Below are positions 42,026 to 53,445 of a stretch of DNA of 64,000 bases, piece by piece (position 1 is the first letter of the stretch; every line of letters begins with the position of its first letter). The DNA is from Conchocele bisecta (lineage: Eukaryota; Mollusca; Bivalvia; Lucinida; Thyasiridae). Position numbers and translations under genes: made by a program. The stretch is from contig CM055266.1 in the NCBI GenBank assembly GCA_029237695.1, positions 10,867,805 through 10,931,804 on the forward strand, in the 5' to 3' direction. The notes below the pieces were generated by a model. That model did not search any database and was not told the DNA's origin. It was given only the letters and a program-made list of their open reading frames with translations.

Positions 42026-42439
42026 TATGGAGCCCAGCAGGGGACGTAGACTTCTTTTTTTTATTAATTCGTTCCCACGAAATAACAATTCGTTCCCCCA
42101 ATTTAACAATTTCCACGGGAACGAATTGTTAATTCGTGGGAACGAATTGTTATATCGTGGGAACGACTTGTTAATTCGAGGGAACGAATTCTTAAACTGA
42201 GGGAACGAATAGTCATTTCGTGGGAACGAATTGTTAATTCGAGGAAACGAATTGTTATGTCGTGGGAACGAATTGTTAAATTGAGGGAAAGAATTGTCAT
42301 TTAGTGGGAACGAATTGTTAATTCGAGGGAACGAATTGTTATATCGTGGGAACGAATTGTTAATTCGAGGGAACGAATTGTTATTTCGTGGGAACGAATT
42401 TATAACAAGAAATCCCATGTCCGCTGCGGGGCTCCGTAT
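42026..42439. mobile_element. P6 foldback element, complete
   Basis: ATGGAGCCCAGCAGGGGACG at the left and CCGCTGCGGGGCTCCGTAT at the right. Here almost all 21-base units (about 14) are in one arm and only two in the other. Confidence 0.84.
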
Positions 42440-42465
42440 GGTCATGCTCAGCTAGTACACAAATG

Positions 42466-43020
42466 TGGCTGTGACTGGAGAAATAGAGAATAGTAGGTTA
42501 GTGCCGTGAATGGGAAAAAATATCCGGCAAGGCTCAAGAATTTCTTTATTTCTCATCAGAAGTATATGTTGTGACCACTCATTTGAACCGTCTCGCCGAG
42601 ACGGTTCAAATGAGTGGTCACAACATATATTTTGGTTCAGAAATAAGAAAATAGATAGAGAATAGTAGGTTAGTGCCGTGAATGGGAAAAAATATCTGGC
42701 AAGGCTCAGGAAACGGGATGGGCGAGGCTCTGCCGAGCACATCCGTTTCTGTGCCGCGCCTGATATTTTTTCCCATTCACGGCACTAACCTACTATTCTA
42801 TTTATCCCGTCAACACCTACAAATGGCTGTAAAATGCAAAAATAGTATTGACTGGATATCAAAAATGTTTCACGGCACCGTGTTTCACGGCACCGTGTTT
42901 CACGGCACATACGCACTGTGTTGACGGGATAAATGGGGCTTATGGGATTTGTGACCAGAGTAGCTCCAGATCAAATATCACATTTCAGTATCCTGCTACC
43001 GATCTATATTATAAGGTTTT
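42466..43020. mobile_element. P9 MITE interrupted by P3
   Basis: ATGTGGCTGTGACTGGAGAA (42467-) resumes at 42935 with GGGGCTTATGGGATTTGTGA. The right half of P9 is lost. Confidence 0.75.
42485..42934 (+). mobile_element. P3 composite MITE with extra hairpin
   Basis: Third copy with the foreign hairpin (about 42540-42655). Module B carries a duplicated CACGGCACCGTGTTT. Confidence 0.82.
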
Positions 43021-43153
43021 ATCATGTCCAGCCGTGTGCAAACATTTGCTGTGGCTCGAAGGAACTGTTTGAACCCCAAGGCCGCAGGCCGCGGGTTCAA
43101 ACAGTTCCCAAGGGCGACATCAAACGTTTGCACACGGCTGGACATGATCAAAC
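43014..43153. repeat. Long palindrome
   Basis: ATCATGTCCAGCCGTGTGCA and inverse, with a GAACTGTTTGAACCC / GGGTTCAAACAGTTC inner stem and a CGCAGGCCGCG centre. Confidence 0.8.
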
Positions 43154-43254
43154 GTTATTGTTACATTTCCAACAAAAAACTGATGTAATTTGAGCATTAT
43201 ATTCAGTATTTTCAGTACTTTTATAAATCGTCCCATTTACGTAGATAATTTTCG

Positions 43255-43372
43255 GTATGCATATTCCGGGGCCGCGTCATGAACGTCATGAAGTAGTGAC
43301 GTCATGAAGGCACTTCCGCGTAGTGACGTCATGAAGGCACTTCCATTACGTGCGGCCCCGGAATGAGCATTG
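43255..43372. repeat. CRE-rich inverted-repeat element
   Basis: Ends CATATTCCGGGGCCGCGT / GCGGCCCCGGAATG. Inside, TAGTGACGTCATGAAGGCAC plus TTCC occurs twice; each copy holds the palindrome TGACGTCA. Confidence 0.72.
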
Positions 43373-43399
43373 CCTAAAGCCATATGCAAACAAAATGTG

Positions 43400-43766
43400 C
43401 AAACAACGTAAACCATGTAACAATGCTTGTTTGAAGCATTATACGTGTGTCAGTCATGGAATGGCGAACTAGGCATATCCTGGGGTCCGTTTCACTAAAC
43501 TTCGTAAGGGCAAAATTATGATAGTCTGTAAATTTCGCATTAACAACGTTTTCGTGTAAATAATTATAGGATTCACATTTCTTGATGCAGCCTATGGTCA
43601 ATAAATGTAAATCCATCAATTGAAATTTCCAGACGATCCGAGCTTACGAACTTACGAACATTTTAGTCGTATGATGTTTAGTGAAACGGGCCACTGATCC
43701 TGATCAGCCTGTGCGGATGATCTGGTCGCAAAACCCATAAGCCCCATTTCTCCAGTCACAGCCACA
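43400..43766. mobile_element. P9 MITE interrupted by P1
   Basis: P9 pieces GGAATGGCGAACT (43459-) and ATCCTGATCAGCCTGTGCGG ... CAGTCACAGCCACA lie on either side of a P1 copy at 43492-43693. Confidence 0.68.
43492..43693. mobile_element. P1 MITE, shortened
   Basis: GGGGTCCGTTTCACTAAAC to GTTTAGTGAAACGGGCC. Part of the left arm and of the central hairpin is missing. Confidence 0.78.
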
Positions 43767-44130
43767 AATCAGTACTGCATTTATTGACAATTAACTTTCG
43801 ACGTCACTCACGAAAAACATGTCTAATTACCGAAATCAATATCGGCGAAACACGATGGTACGATGGGGGAGGCAATTCCAAAGCCGGGTAATGAGTACTG
43901 CAATATTAATTTCCAAGAATCGGAATTGACAAGTTGATGATTATTTCCGCAAACAGAGGAACCCGCCATTGTTTGGCATACTCTAAAACGCGGCCCGATA
44001 TGGAGGTACGAGCTGCGGGGCGCCGTCACAAGATGCGGGCTTATTCCAATTTTAATCAGAATAGATCAGCATGTGCAAATGCCCATATGCATTGAATAGG
44101 TAATTTACTGATCCACATATGCATAGTGAA

Positions 44131-44406
44131 AATGTGGCTGTGACCAGGGAAATGGGACTTATGGGATTTGTGACCAGTGTAACACATCTTGGTATTTCAT
44201 TAGAATTGTCTCCTTGGAGACAATTCTAATGAAATACCAAGATGTGTTTTCATGGTGTCTCCTGATCAAATAGCACACTCCTGTAGCCTGATAGCGATGT
44301 GTATTGCATAGAAGCATGGCGGATACACGACGGATACACAGGCTGATCTTGATCTACACTGGTCGCAACACTAATACGCCCAATTTATCCAGTTACAACC
44401 ACATAT
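44131..44406. mobile_element. P9 MITE with inserted hairpin
   Basis: ATGTGGCTGTGACCAGGG to GTTACAACCACATAT. A perfect hairpin (44183-44250, CATCTTGGTATTTCATTAGA and inverse) is inserted after GACCAGTGTA. Confidence 0.75.
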
Positions 44407-44632
44407 ATCTCTGTGACTTGAGACATGTGGCTTATGTGATCTGTGACCAGTGTAGCTCCTGATCATATAGCACTCTCATGTAGCCGAATAACATTCTATA
44501 TTGCTTGGTAGAAGTATGCCGGATGGAATAGCGAACAGCGCAGATCCTGATCTGACTGTGCGAATGCACAGGCTGATCTGGATCTACACTGATCGCAAAA
44601 CCCATAATACCATTCATCCAGTCACAGCCACA
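44407..44632. mobile_element. P9 MITE copy
   Basis: CTGTGACTTGAGACATGTGG through CACAGGCTGATCTGGATCTA to CCAGTCACAGCCACAT, directly following another P9. Confidence 0.75.
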
Positions 44633-44633
44633 T

Positions 44634-44835
44634 CCAGATCCAGATGAGCCGGCTCGTAACGAGCCGTCTCATCAGGCTCTGCACTTTTTGCAAGTAATAT
44701 TCATATGTTTGAGAACAAAAACACCCGTTTTTTATAAATGGACTTGTCTGAAAACCATGTTGTGACGGTTAGATTGGTTGCAAAGTGAACATAATATCAA
44801 AATCCATTTAAGTTACTTAGTTGTGAAATGGTTAA
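44634..44835. mobile_element. P5 MITE, one end lost
   Basis: Hairpin GATGAGCCGGCTCGTAACGA and right end GTGAAATGGTTAA. The other end is missing at the P9 boundary. Confidence 0.75.
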
Positions 44836-45427
44836 TACTGCAATTCCCGGTACCCAACAGATGCAAACTAAGTATTACTCAGTGAAAACTATGACCAGAC
44901 TGCGCGGACGCATCATCCGCGCAGTCTGGTCCGGGTCTACACTGGTCGCTAAGACAACACACCCGGAATCCTCAGACCCTATAACAGCTCTTATCGGAGC
45001 TTGATTTCCCGCCAGAATACAATGTAATTACACTAGGGGAATTCCAGCGTCATAACCGAATTCATTCCTTTTTGTATAACCTTATCTTAGAGAAACTAAT
45101 GTCCATTGTTATTTGATCATGGAAGTAATGGCGCCAATGGTAGCGATCGGTCTGTGAGAATAGAAATCAGCACCAATGGAATGGAATAGGGCTTTTCGGA
45201 AGCGCTTGATACCTATATTGTCTAAATGGGCTGTTACTGGAGGGAAATGCACCCGGTGGCTTGTATATTTGACGAGTTACATTAGCAAAGTCGGTAGAAA
45301 TATAGCAATCAGCGCCATTGGAATGGAATGAGATTCGGCATTGTCTAAATGGGCTTTAACTGGAAATAAATCTGCCCTGTGCCACATATAGTTGACGCCG
45401 TAGCGAAGTAGGCAAACATAGATATCT

Positions 45428-45560
45428 GGGGGCCGTTTCACTAAACTTCCTACGACTAAAATATTCGTAAATGCAAAGTATGATAGTCTGTAAATTTCAC
45501 ATTAACAATGTTTTCTTGTAAACAATTGTTGGATTTACATTTATTGAGCATAGGCTGCAC
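45428..45560. mobile_element. P1 left half
   Basis: GGGGGCCGTTTCACTAAAC to GAGCATAGGCTGCA, then unrelated sequence. Confidence 0.78.
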
Positions 45561-45618
45561 TGCAAACGTGCATTGGATGTTCAAGTACTGGAAGGAACTG
45601 CGCCCGGTATCACATATA

Positions 45619-45816
45619 CAGGCCCGTAGCCAGGGGTGGGGGTCGTCCGAGCGGTCGGACGACCCCCCCCCCCCCTCCGCCCCGCCGTCCAGCCTCGAGG
45701 TCCACTTTTTTAGCCTCGATGTCCACTTTTTTAGACCCCCTAGATACCGCAGGCCCCTTGGGCCTTCGAAACGACACCCCCCCACCCCCCTTCAAACATG
45801 TCTGGCTACGGGCCTG
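45619..45816. mobile_element. GC-rich MITE with CAGGCCCGTAGCCAG ends
   Basis: Inverted ends CAGGCCCGTAGCCAGG / TGGCTACGGGCCTG with ATATA on both flanks. The interior has long C runs, CGTCCGAGCGGTCGGACGAC and a duplicated GTCCACTTTTTTAG. No transposase. Confidence 0.72.
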
Positions 45817-46672
45817 ATATAGTTTACGTTTAAGGCGGGCCATCACCATTGGTTTGTCCTGTATAACATAAACAGTTAACAAATAGTTGGCTATTCCCTG
45901 CTACTTTCCTTGTTAGGACATGTATGGATGTTGTGGAACCTATTCTCACCCATAACATGCACAAATCCTGCTCTGGATATTCACTAATTAAATAATAGGT
46001 TTACTTATTGTTAAGAAAGATAAAATTCAATCTCCTGTGACCACCCTGGTGGTGGCGTAAACTATCAGCGGCTGGAACGTAACCACATCACATGACATGT
46101 GCAGAGTTAACAATAAGCCCCAACAGTATGCTTGAAAATGATGTAAAAGACGCAGTAACATACTTGCGAAGTAGATTAATGCATCAATTGGCAATGTTCT
46201 GCAAGCAAACAGTGTATATGGCATATCACATCTGGATTATATTCTTTACCGTATAACGTTTTGCACAGCGCATGAATATCTTTTGATTTAGTGTGGTTAA
46301 ACCTTGAACAAAGTAGGTATGAACATAAGGCCTGATAATGGGCTTCATTTCCAAGACGGTTTTACTCAAAGTCATCTTACATATACACATGTAAACAAAT
46401 AAAGTGCAACCTGTCCGCAACAGCCACCCAGGGGAAGACACAAAACTGACTTGTAGCGAAATGGCTGTTGTGTGGAGGTTAAATATAGAGCCATTTGAGA
46501 TATGAAATATCGGCTGTTACAGAGAGGGGATTGTTGTAGAGAGGTGGCCGTTCGGCACATAATTATGCGATCTATTGTCTGCGGTTGATGGGTGGGGATG
46601 GTGGAGAGTGGAGTTTGTAGTGTGTGCTTAAAACATGGAACCATGCATCGGACTATTCATACACCTGAATTT

Positions 46673-46740
46673 CAATGGAACCTCTGTAAACCGGATACCC
46701 TGGGACCTCCCAGGGTGTCCGGTTTGCAGAGGTTCCATTG
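46673..46740. mobile_element. P12 short palindromic MITE
   Basis: CAATGGAACCTCTGTAAACC and inverse, nearly perfect over 68 bases. Confidence 0.8.
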
Positions 46741-46973
46741 ACGTATTTCTGTAAATACGTGTACTACCGCAAGCATACTCATGTATGCGCAGTCTATTAG
46801 GAAAGCCATTAACTGGGCTCTTTATTAGCAGCGAACACAGTAATTACAACAAATATTTGCATACCAAGTACCGTATTTATCAGACAAGCTATAATTGTAT
46901 TGCGTTATGAATATTCGTGGGTATATCCGGGGAATCGTGCAGGCTCCAGAACATTTGGCCGTGTTTACACTAC

Positions 46974-47152
46974 CGCCTGCGCAAATGTTGTCAATCTTCG
47001 TCAATTTCTTTGCTTTAAAATACTGTGCTTGAAATCATACAGATTGTTTGGATGAGCCTGAACACACTGAATCTAAGCTGTGCTACAGCTTAGGCTCAGC
47101 CGATCAAATTGTCAAATCAGTCTATGCAAGATTAGCACAGGCGGTTGTGTAA
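46974..47152. mobile_element. P8 MITE, right arm shortened
   Basis: TACACTACCGCCTGCGCAAA at the left and AAGATTAGCACAGGCGGTTG at the right. Confidence 0.78.
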
Positions 47153-47170
47153 GACACGTGCATAATACGA

Positions 47171-47174
47171 CATC

Positions 47175-47241
<67 letters not shown>

Positions 47242-47270
47242 AAGACACCGGACATTTAGTCCGGTGTCTC

Positions 47271-47304
<34 letters not shown>

Positions 47305-47318
47305 TTGATGTCGTAGAG
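47171..47318. repeat. CT/GA microsatellite palindrome
   Basis: GACATCAA followed by about 60 bases of CT, then GAGAAGACACCGGAC / GTCCGGTGTCTC, then GA repeats and TTGATGTC: a giant hairpin with microsatellite arms. Confidence 0.88.
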
Positions 47319-47705
47319 GAGATTCAATATGTGACGTGTCGCACCAAGCACTGCAAATTACCTATAGATACAAATCAATCGTACAATTTTACGAGATCTA
47401 ATTCCAGAATATTTAGTGTTATTCCAGTATATACACGGGAACATCTCTAAGCCGGACACCAAGAAAACACTTGTGGTCTTATTTCCATGAGTTTATTGGT
47501 CATTTATCTCAGGTGATAATATCTGTTCGTGATCGCATAGCACATAGCTATGGCTCAGAATGATCAAGTGCCTGATTTCCAGTGAAACATCTCTAAGCCG
47601 GACACACTGTGGACTTCCCAATTTGTCCGATTTAGAGAGGTTCCACTGCAACACATGAATCAGAAACTATGATAAACAGGGAATAGTATATGCTATGCAT
47701 GTACC

Positions 47706-48145
47706 AGGCGGCCGTTTCACTAAACTTCATACGGTAAAAATGTTTTGTACGAAAATTTCGTTTAATGCACTTTACACATTAATGTGATCAATGTCGCCGT
47801 TTTCCACCAATAGCAACCACATATTTCCGTCTGCTAATGCAACCTTTGTAGTGCCTCGTAGGTTTGCATTTACGAACTTCGTACGAAGTTTAGTGAAACG
47901 GACCCCCGGGTCCGTTTCACTAAACGTCATACGACTACGAAGTACGTAAGTGCGAAATTGAAATTTGCAAATAACAAGTAATCTGACAAAAAGTTGCAAA
48001 TCTTTCGTCGATGAGCTCACACTTAATGATGTTTAGATGTAGGTAGAAGATGGTAGCATACGGGAATCAACCCAATGTGAGAGGCATATTATTACAATTC
48101 CTAGTAAGAACCTTTTCATCGTACGGCGTTTAGTGAAACGGACCC
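47706..48145. mobile_element. Two diverged P1-ended elements, back to back
   Basis: 47706-47907 and 47907-48145 each start GKCCGTTTCACTAAAC and end GTTTAGTGAAACGGACCC, but their interiors lack the usual P1 hairpin and differ from each other. Confidence 0.7.
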
Positions 48146-48427
48146 AGTTAGGTAACATTGGCATTGACTGATTACATAAATATGCACCAGGCTACAATAG
48201 TGGGCTATTTAACCGCGACTTACACTGGTCACAAACCCCATAGGCCTCATTTATTCAGTCACAGCCACAGTTATGGCACGTGAGTGTATTTTGACGTTAT
48301 GAAGGAGAACAGATTACAAAACATTCGCGTAAAGAATGGCTTTGTAGTTCAGCGCCGTTGTGAAGGTCAATAAAGTAATTGTCAAATTAATGACGGTAGT
48401 AACCGTGGTAACGGCTACGTTCACACA

Positions 48428-49024
48428 TACACAGCCGCCTGCGTTAACCCTGCCTGGCGTATCCACGTTTCGCAACAGGTACTGGCGATGCCAACTCGTA
48501 CACAAGCGATTTGATTGTCTGAGCCTGAGCTGTAGCACAGATCAGGCTCAGACAATCAATCTGCTTGATTTCAAACACTATCCTGCCTGGCTTATCCACG
48601 TTTCGCAACAGGTACGGGAGATGCCAACTCGCACAGAAGCAATTTGATTGTCTGAGCCGGAGCTGCAGCACACATCAGGGGGCCGTTTCACTAAAGTTCT
48701 TACGACTAAAATGTTCGTAAGTGCATATTTAGGATCGTCTGTAAACGGCAATAGATGGATTTACATGTATTGAGCATAGGCTGCATATGCAGCCTATGCT
48801 CAATAAATGTAAATCCAATAATTGTTAATAAGAAAACATTGTTAATGTGAAATTTACATACTATCATAATTTTACACTTACGAACATTTTAGTCGTACGA
48901 AGTTTAGTGAAACGGGCGCCTGATTCAGACAATCAAGCTGCTTGATTTCCAGCACAATGTTCAAGTATTGTGGACAAAAAATGAAATTGACAATTATTGC
49001 AAGATTAGCGCGGTCGGTAGTGTA
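48428..49024. mobile_element. P8 MITE with internal duplication, interrupted by P1
   Basis: CAGCCGCCTGCGTTAACCCT at the left. The unit CCACGTTTCGCAACAGGTAC through TTTGATTGTCTGAGCC is present twice. P1 is inserted at 48678-48920. The P8 end AAGATTAGCGCGGTCGGTAG follows. Confidence 0.78.
48678..48920. mobile_element. P1 MITE copy, intact
   Basis: GGGGGCCGTTTCACTAAAG to GTTTAGTGAAACGGGCGCC with the central hairpin. Confidence 0.86.
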
Positions 49025-49106
49025 TCAAATACACGCCTTTTGAAGTATAATTCATTCAAATTTCATTGCAGGTATGTTTACTATTGAAACGATGCTTAAA
49101 CACACT

Positions 49107-49370
49107 TACTGTCCGTTCCACATTTTGCTGCCGACGAACATTTGGCTATTAAACACATTAAATCTAAAAAATATTTAAAAGTAAATACGTTTTCATCAAT
49201 AATAAAAAAATTCACCATCCCCAAAAAAAAAGTTTGATGAAATTCCATGAAATATTGATTATATTGCGAAAAAAACGAATTTCCTATGGGAATTTAACAT
49301 AGGGAGTCAATTTCTAAAACTTCCGTAAGGATCAAAAAATGAAAATTGACTCCGAAACCTGACGAGAAAA
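49107..49370. mobile_element. P7b element, left part
   Basis: TA plus CTGTCCGTTCCACATTTTGC, then P7-type AT-rich interior. Cut off before a P9 copy. Confidence 0.68.
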
Positions 49371-49383
49371 TAGGTGGCAGACA

Positions 49384-49840
49384 ATATGTGGCTGTGACTG
49401 GAGAAATTGGGCTTATGAGCTTTTGCGACCAGTGTTCCATCCGAACAGTATGATCAGGATCTGCACTGTTCGCCATTCTATCAATGGCATATCCGTCATG
49501 CTTCTCACACGCAATATCGAGATGGTTCCAGCGGTGTGCAATTTGATCAGAAGCTACCCTGGTCACATATCCTATAAGCTCCCGTTTCCAATCACATCCA
49601 CATATGTGGCTGGCTGTGACTGGAGAAATTGGGCTTATGGGATTTGTGACCAGTGTGGCTCCTGATCAAATAACGCACTCCTATATCCTGATAATCACCT
49701 ATATTCCTTGTTAGAAGCATTGCATTGATGGAATGGCGAACAGTGCAGATCCTGATCAGACTGTGCGGATGCACAGGCTGATCTGGATCTACACTGGTCG
49801 CAAAAACCATAAGCCCCATGTCTACAATCACATCCACATA
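49384..49840. mobile_element. Two P9 MITEs in tandem
   Basis: Each copy runs ATATGTGGCTG ... CACATCCACATA (49384-49604 and about 49603-49840). The second is the best-preserved P9 in the window. Confidence 0.83.
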
Positions 49841-49997
49841 CTATCAATTGTGATGAAAATAGGTGGCAGACATATACACGAATTGGAACAACAATATGGC
49901 TTATTTCTTTTAATAATTAACTACATCAGATTCGTGCGATAGATCCTTCGTCCGGACTCATTCCAGAATTGCTGGCCATCCCTGTAAAATCGATATA

Positions 49998-50193
49998 TAA
50001 TACTGCCTCTGCTAATCTTGCCAATATTTGTCAATTTCTCTTCTTTTTTTGAAAATACGTGAATATTGGGCCTGAAATCAAGCAGCTTGATTGGCTGAGC
50101 CTGAGCTGTACTCAGCTTGTTTTCGAGTAGGCATGACCGATAGAGGTTCATAAACGTTGATGATCTGGGCAAGATTAACGCAGGTGGATATGT
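49998..50193. mobile_element. P8 MITE copy, hairpin halved
   Basis: TACTGCCTCTGCTAATCTTG at the left and AAGATTAACGCAGGTGGATA at the right. Confidence 0.72.
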
Positions 50194-51244
50194 ATATGTA
50201 GGTATTACATGGCGTGGGCTAATCCAATTAGACAGAAGAACAGTGTACACATGTAGACAGGGCAATATGTGTTTATTTGTATGGTGGCCTGTTAGGGACA
50301 TTTCGGCTTTCTTCCTTCCTTTGTCACGTAGAAACGACGAAACCTTACATCTTGTTAAGTGTATTTCTTTTCTACGCCGGATGAAAAGATATAAGGACCC
50401 GTTCGATCATCCTTTCATATCTGATCATCCTTTGATTCAAAGATAATTCCTTCGTAAATGTGATGGAATATACCAGCATGTACCTCAAGTCAGATATTGG
50501 TGTACTACTTTTGCCAACATTCTCAAAATGTACATGAGCTATGGCTGACGTGTACACTTTTCCTAGATACTGTACTGTGCTATATGTAAATACACATGGG
50601 CCATATATGCTCTCTCCATATGAAGCTCCACTGCGCTATTGTAATAGTGTGTAATAATAGAGGACATTAGTGGGTATGTATGGTATGTTTTGCGTGTTTA
50701 GGCAGGTAAAAGTGACACACGGTGCCATTTTCTGTGAATGAGGCTATTTACAATGGAGAGTTGTGTGTTTAAAACAACAAAACTATCTAGACAACTGACA
50801 TATTTTACAGACTGATGCAATATAAATGATAGGAGTCCGTTGCTGGTTGTTCTATGTTTGATTAGCAACATTATATCATATGTTCTACTTCACGTTGTCA
50901 GTTCTTTGCCAAACGGCAGACGAACGGAAATTGACTGATGGCTGGAACACACAAAGACGGTCGAGTTGGCCACTCCATGTACCGTATAGGATACAGAGAC
51001 GAGGCAGTGTTCACATATATGTTATACATATATTCCATCACATTTACAAATCAATTATATTTCAATCAAAGAATGATCAGGTATAGAACGGGTATTTAAG
51101 AACCGTTTCATTTCGTTCCTTCGATGTTACGCCGGATTTATTACGTAGCTTCAATTTCATGTATCCGTTTGTACTCGGGGTAAGAATTAATAATAAGAAC
51201 ATTATAATTCGTTCCTTCGTTTCTACGTGACGGTAAGACGGACA
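50194..51244. other. No recognised feature
   Basis: About 1 kb with no repeat match in the window. GATCATCCTTTGATTCAAAG near 50424 is inverted near 51066. No exon supported. Confidence 0.4.
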
Positions 51245-51491
51245 TTAACCCTTTCAACCATAAGGAACTGGAATGGACTGTGATATGCTAATGTTCCGAC
51301 CAATCCAATGGTCACAAAATGATTTTCAGATTCGTCCATTTATGAAAAGGGGGTGTTTTTGTTCTAAGAAATATGAAAATTACTTGCAAAAAGTGCGGAT
51401 CCTGATGAGACGGCTCGTTACGAGCCGGCTCATCTGGATCTGCACTGTTTGCATAAACCGCTATAGCGGGCTTTCGTGTTCAAAGGGTTAA
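51245..51491. mobile_element. P5 MITE copy, intact
   Basis: TTAACCCTTTCAACC to GTTCAAAGGGTTAA, nearly identical to the 4573-4819 copy, so the family moved fairly recently. Confidence 0.87.
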
Positions 51492-51898
51492 GGACACTAC
51501 TGTTCATTCATTTGTTTCTACAGCGTGTAAAGACAAACTATTTGAACCTAAAATGAGACACGGTGACATCTGCGTAATTGCATTAAATACGTAAAATCTT
51601 GCGAAGTAATAATATTGAACAATCGACAAGCCACATTTCACAGCCACATATGTGGTGCACTGTAAGTTGATACCCAATCAAGAAAGTGGCCGCGAATCCG
51701 CTCAGCGACAGGGGATAACTCTGGAAGTGTCCACGACGGATAACAAACTGACCATGCAGAAATTTGTGACGAGTCATGAGAAACAGGGTATTACGTCATT
51801 GCGACCAAATCCGCACTCTGATCAGCATCTGTGTTGCTCGATATTTAGTCAGTGAATATATTATGTTGAGAAAATAAAGGTTAATATAAATCCAGCAT

Positions 51899-52139
51899 TG
51901 GCCCTTTCACCCCCTAAGCAACTGGAATAGATTTTGATATGTTAATCTTACAACCAATCTAACTGTCGCAAATGATTTTCAGACTAGTCCATTTATGCAA
52001 AAATATGGGTAGTTTTGTTCTCAAAAATATGAAAAGTACTTGCAAACAGTGCAGATCCTGATGAGACGGCTCGTTACGAGCCGGTTCATCTGGATCTGCA
52101 ATGTTTGCACACGCGGGTATAGCGGGTTCAAAGGGTTAA
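51899..52139. mobile_element. P5 MITE copy, diverged
   Basis: CCCTTTCACCCCCTAAGC to GGGTTCAAAGGGTTAA with the hairpin GATGAGACGGCTCGTTACGA. Confidence 0.8.
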
Positions 52140-52487
52140 AGACGACATATATGTGGTCAGCAACTACACTGACGTTTAGGTTAAATATCAATGTTTGCCA
52201 TACTGTGCTATACCTGCGATGACAGTAGGTATGTACCACATAGCAATACAACAAAGAATACTAACTTTTGTAATTTGTAAATGTCACATGTATATATTAA
52301 TGCTGTAATAGGCATGCACGTAATGGATTGTACACTTTTATTATTCCATTTGCGAGTTGTAAATCACCATGACAACAATTTTGTCGGAAATGTCGGAACC
52401 ATCGGGACATTTATGCAATGCGAGATTCCAGAAGTCGTTTAACCACATAATGAATACGTATATAAAGGATTATGACAAGCCAAACAC

Positions 52488-52905
52488 ACAATAATTCCTC
52501 AAAGCCTGGTTTTATATCCAAACCCGGGTTTAAAACAATAACCATCAATCGAAATCAAAACAGATAGATTCTGGGTTTGAGCAATTATTGAGAAACAAAT
52601 ATCACTCGAGAGCGGTTGGTGGTTTTTTTCTTCAAATTCGGATTTGACGTCCAGCCCTGGCTTGTGAAAAAACGTATCATCGTGATCTCGATTGGTAGTT
52701 ACTCGCCAGTTGGACAATACTTCTTCAAACCTTAGTTGCGAACAGTAACTCTTGCAATCTACTCCCGTACCATCCATGGACGGTACGGGAGTAGGTTACA
52801 AGAGTTACTGTTCGCAACTATTCAAACCTGAGTTTGAGGAATTATTGTGTACACCGATAGCTAAAACATTGGTTTTAGATGCCCAACCCTGGGTTTGAGG
52901 AATTA
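52488..52905. repeat. Inverted-repeat element with nested P13 hairpin
   Basis: The ends AATAATTCCTCAAAGCC and TGAGTTTGAGGAATTATTGT are inverted; a further TGGGTTTGAGGAATTATTCT lies just outside. The P13 hairpin (52735-52822, GTTGCGAACAGTAACTCTTG) lies inside. Confidence 0.65.
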
Positions 52906-52924
52906 TTCTGTATTTAGCTTGACA

Positions 52925-53445
52925 TAGAGGATCTCAAACGAGTTTCCATTTGCCATGAACCTTACGAAATAAGTTAGGCACAATTTGCGACGAGTTTTAT
53001 AAATATCATATCAAATAGTGTGATAGTCGGTTTATTACATGACTTCATATTCCAAAGAGCAGAGAACACGAACACAACGAATTGCGTTGTAGTGAGCAGA
53101 TGCCATTGGCTAGTGTTGCATCTAGTTGAAAATTTCCACAGCGGAAAATAGTTTTAATACCACCAGCAATAAAACTGTTATAAATCAGCCTTATTATAGA
53201 TCCTGTCCTTCGCAGACTCTTCCTAATACCTATTAGCATTTGCAGTATTTCTACCGAGTTATGGTGCTTCTAATGACGTATAAATATGAGGTCGTCAATG
53301 TCAACACGTTATTGTTTTGTTGTGGCTTTAGAAACGTCATTTGGAAAATATTCACGGTGTTTATTTGACATAACGTTAGCGCATATTTCCAATACGTAAA
53401 TGAAGTGATGCGGTCAACCAATCAAATTCGCTCTCAAAAGTAAAC
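52925..53445 (+). mobile_element. P14 repeat copy
   Basis: Starts ATCTCAAACGAGTTTCCATT, contains GTTGAAAATTTCCACAGCGG and TTATTTGACATAACGTTAGC, ends CCAATCAAATTCGCTC. Homologous to 18000-18520 reversed and to 54550-55015. Confidence 0.6.

Noticed and set aside
45456..45882. Gly/Pro-rich open frames on both strands
   Set aside because: Created by C/G runs of the GC-rich MITE at 45619-45816.
50400..51080. Inverted repeat GATCATCCTTTGATTCAAAG / TTTCAATCAAAGAATGATCA as element ends
   Set aside because: The match is short and imperfect over 650 bases, with no target duplication visible.
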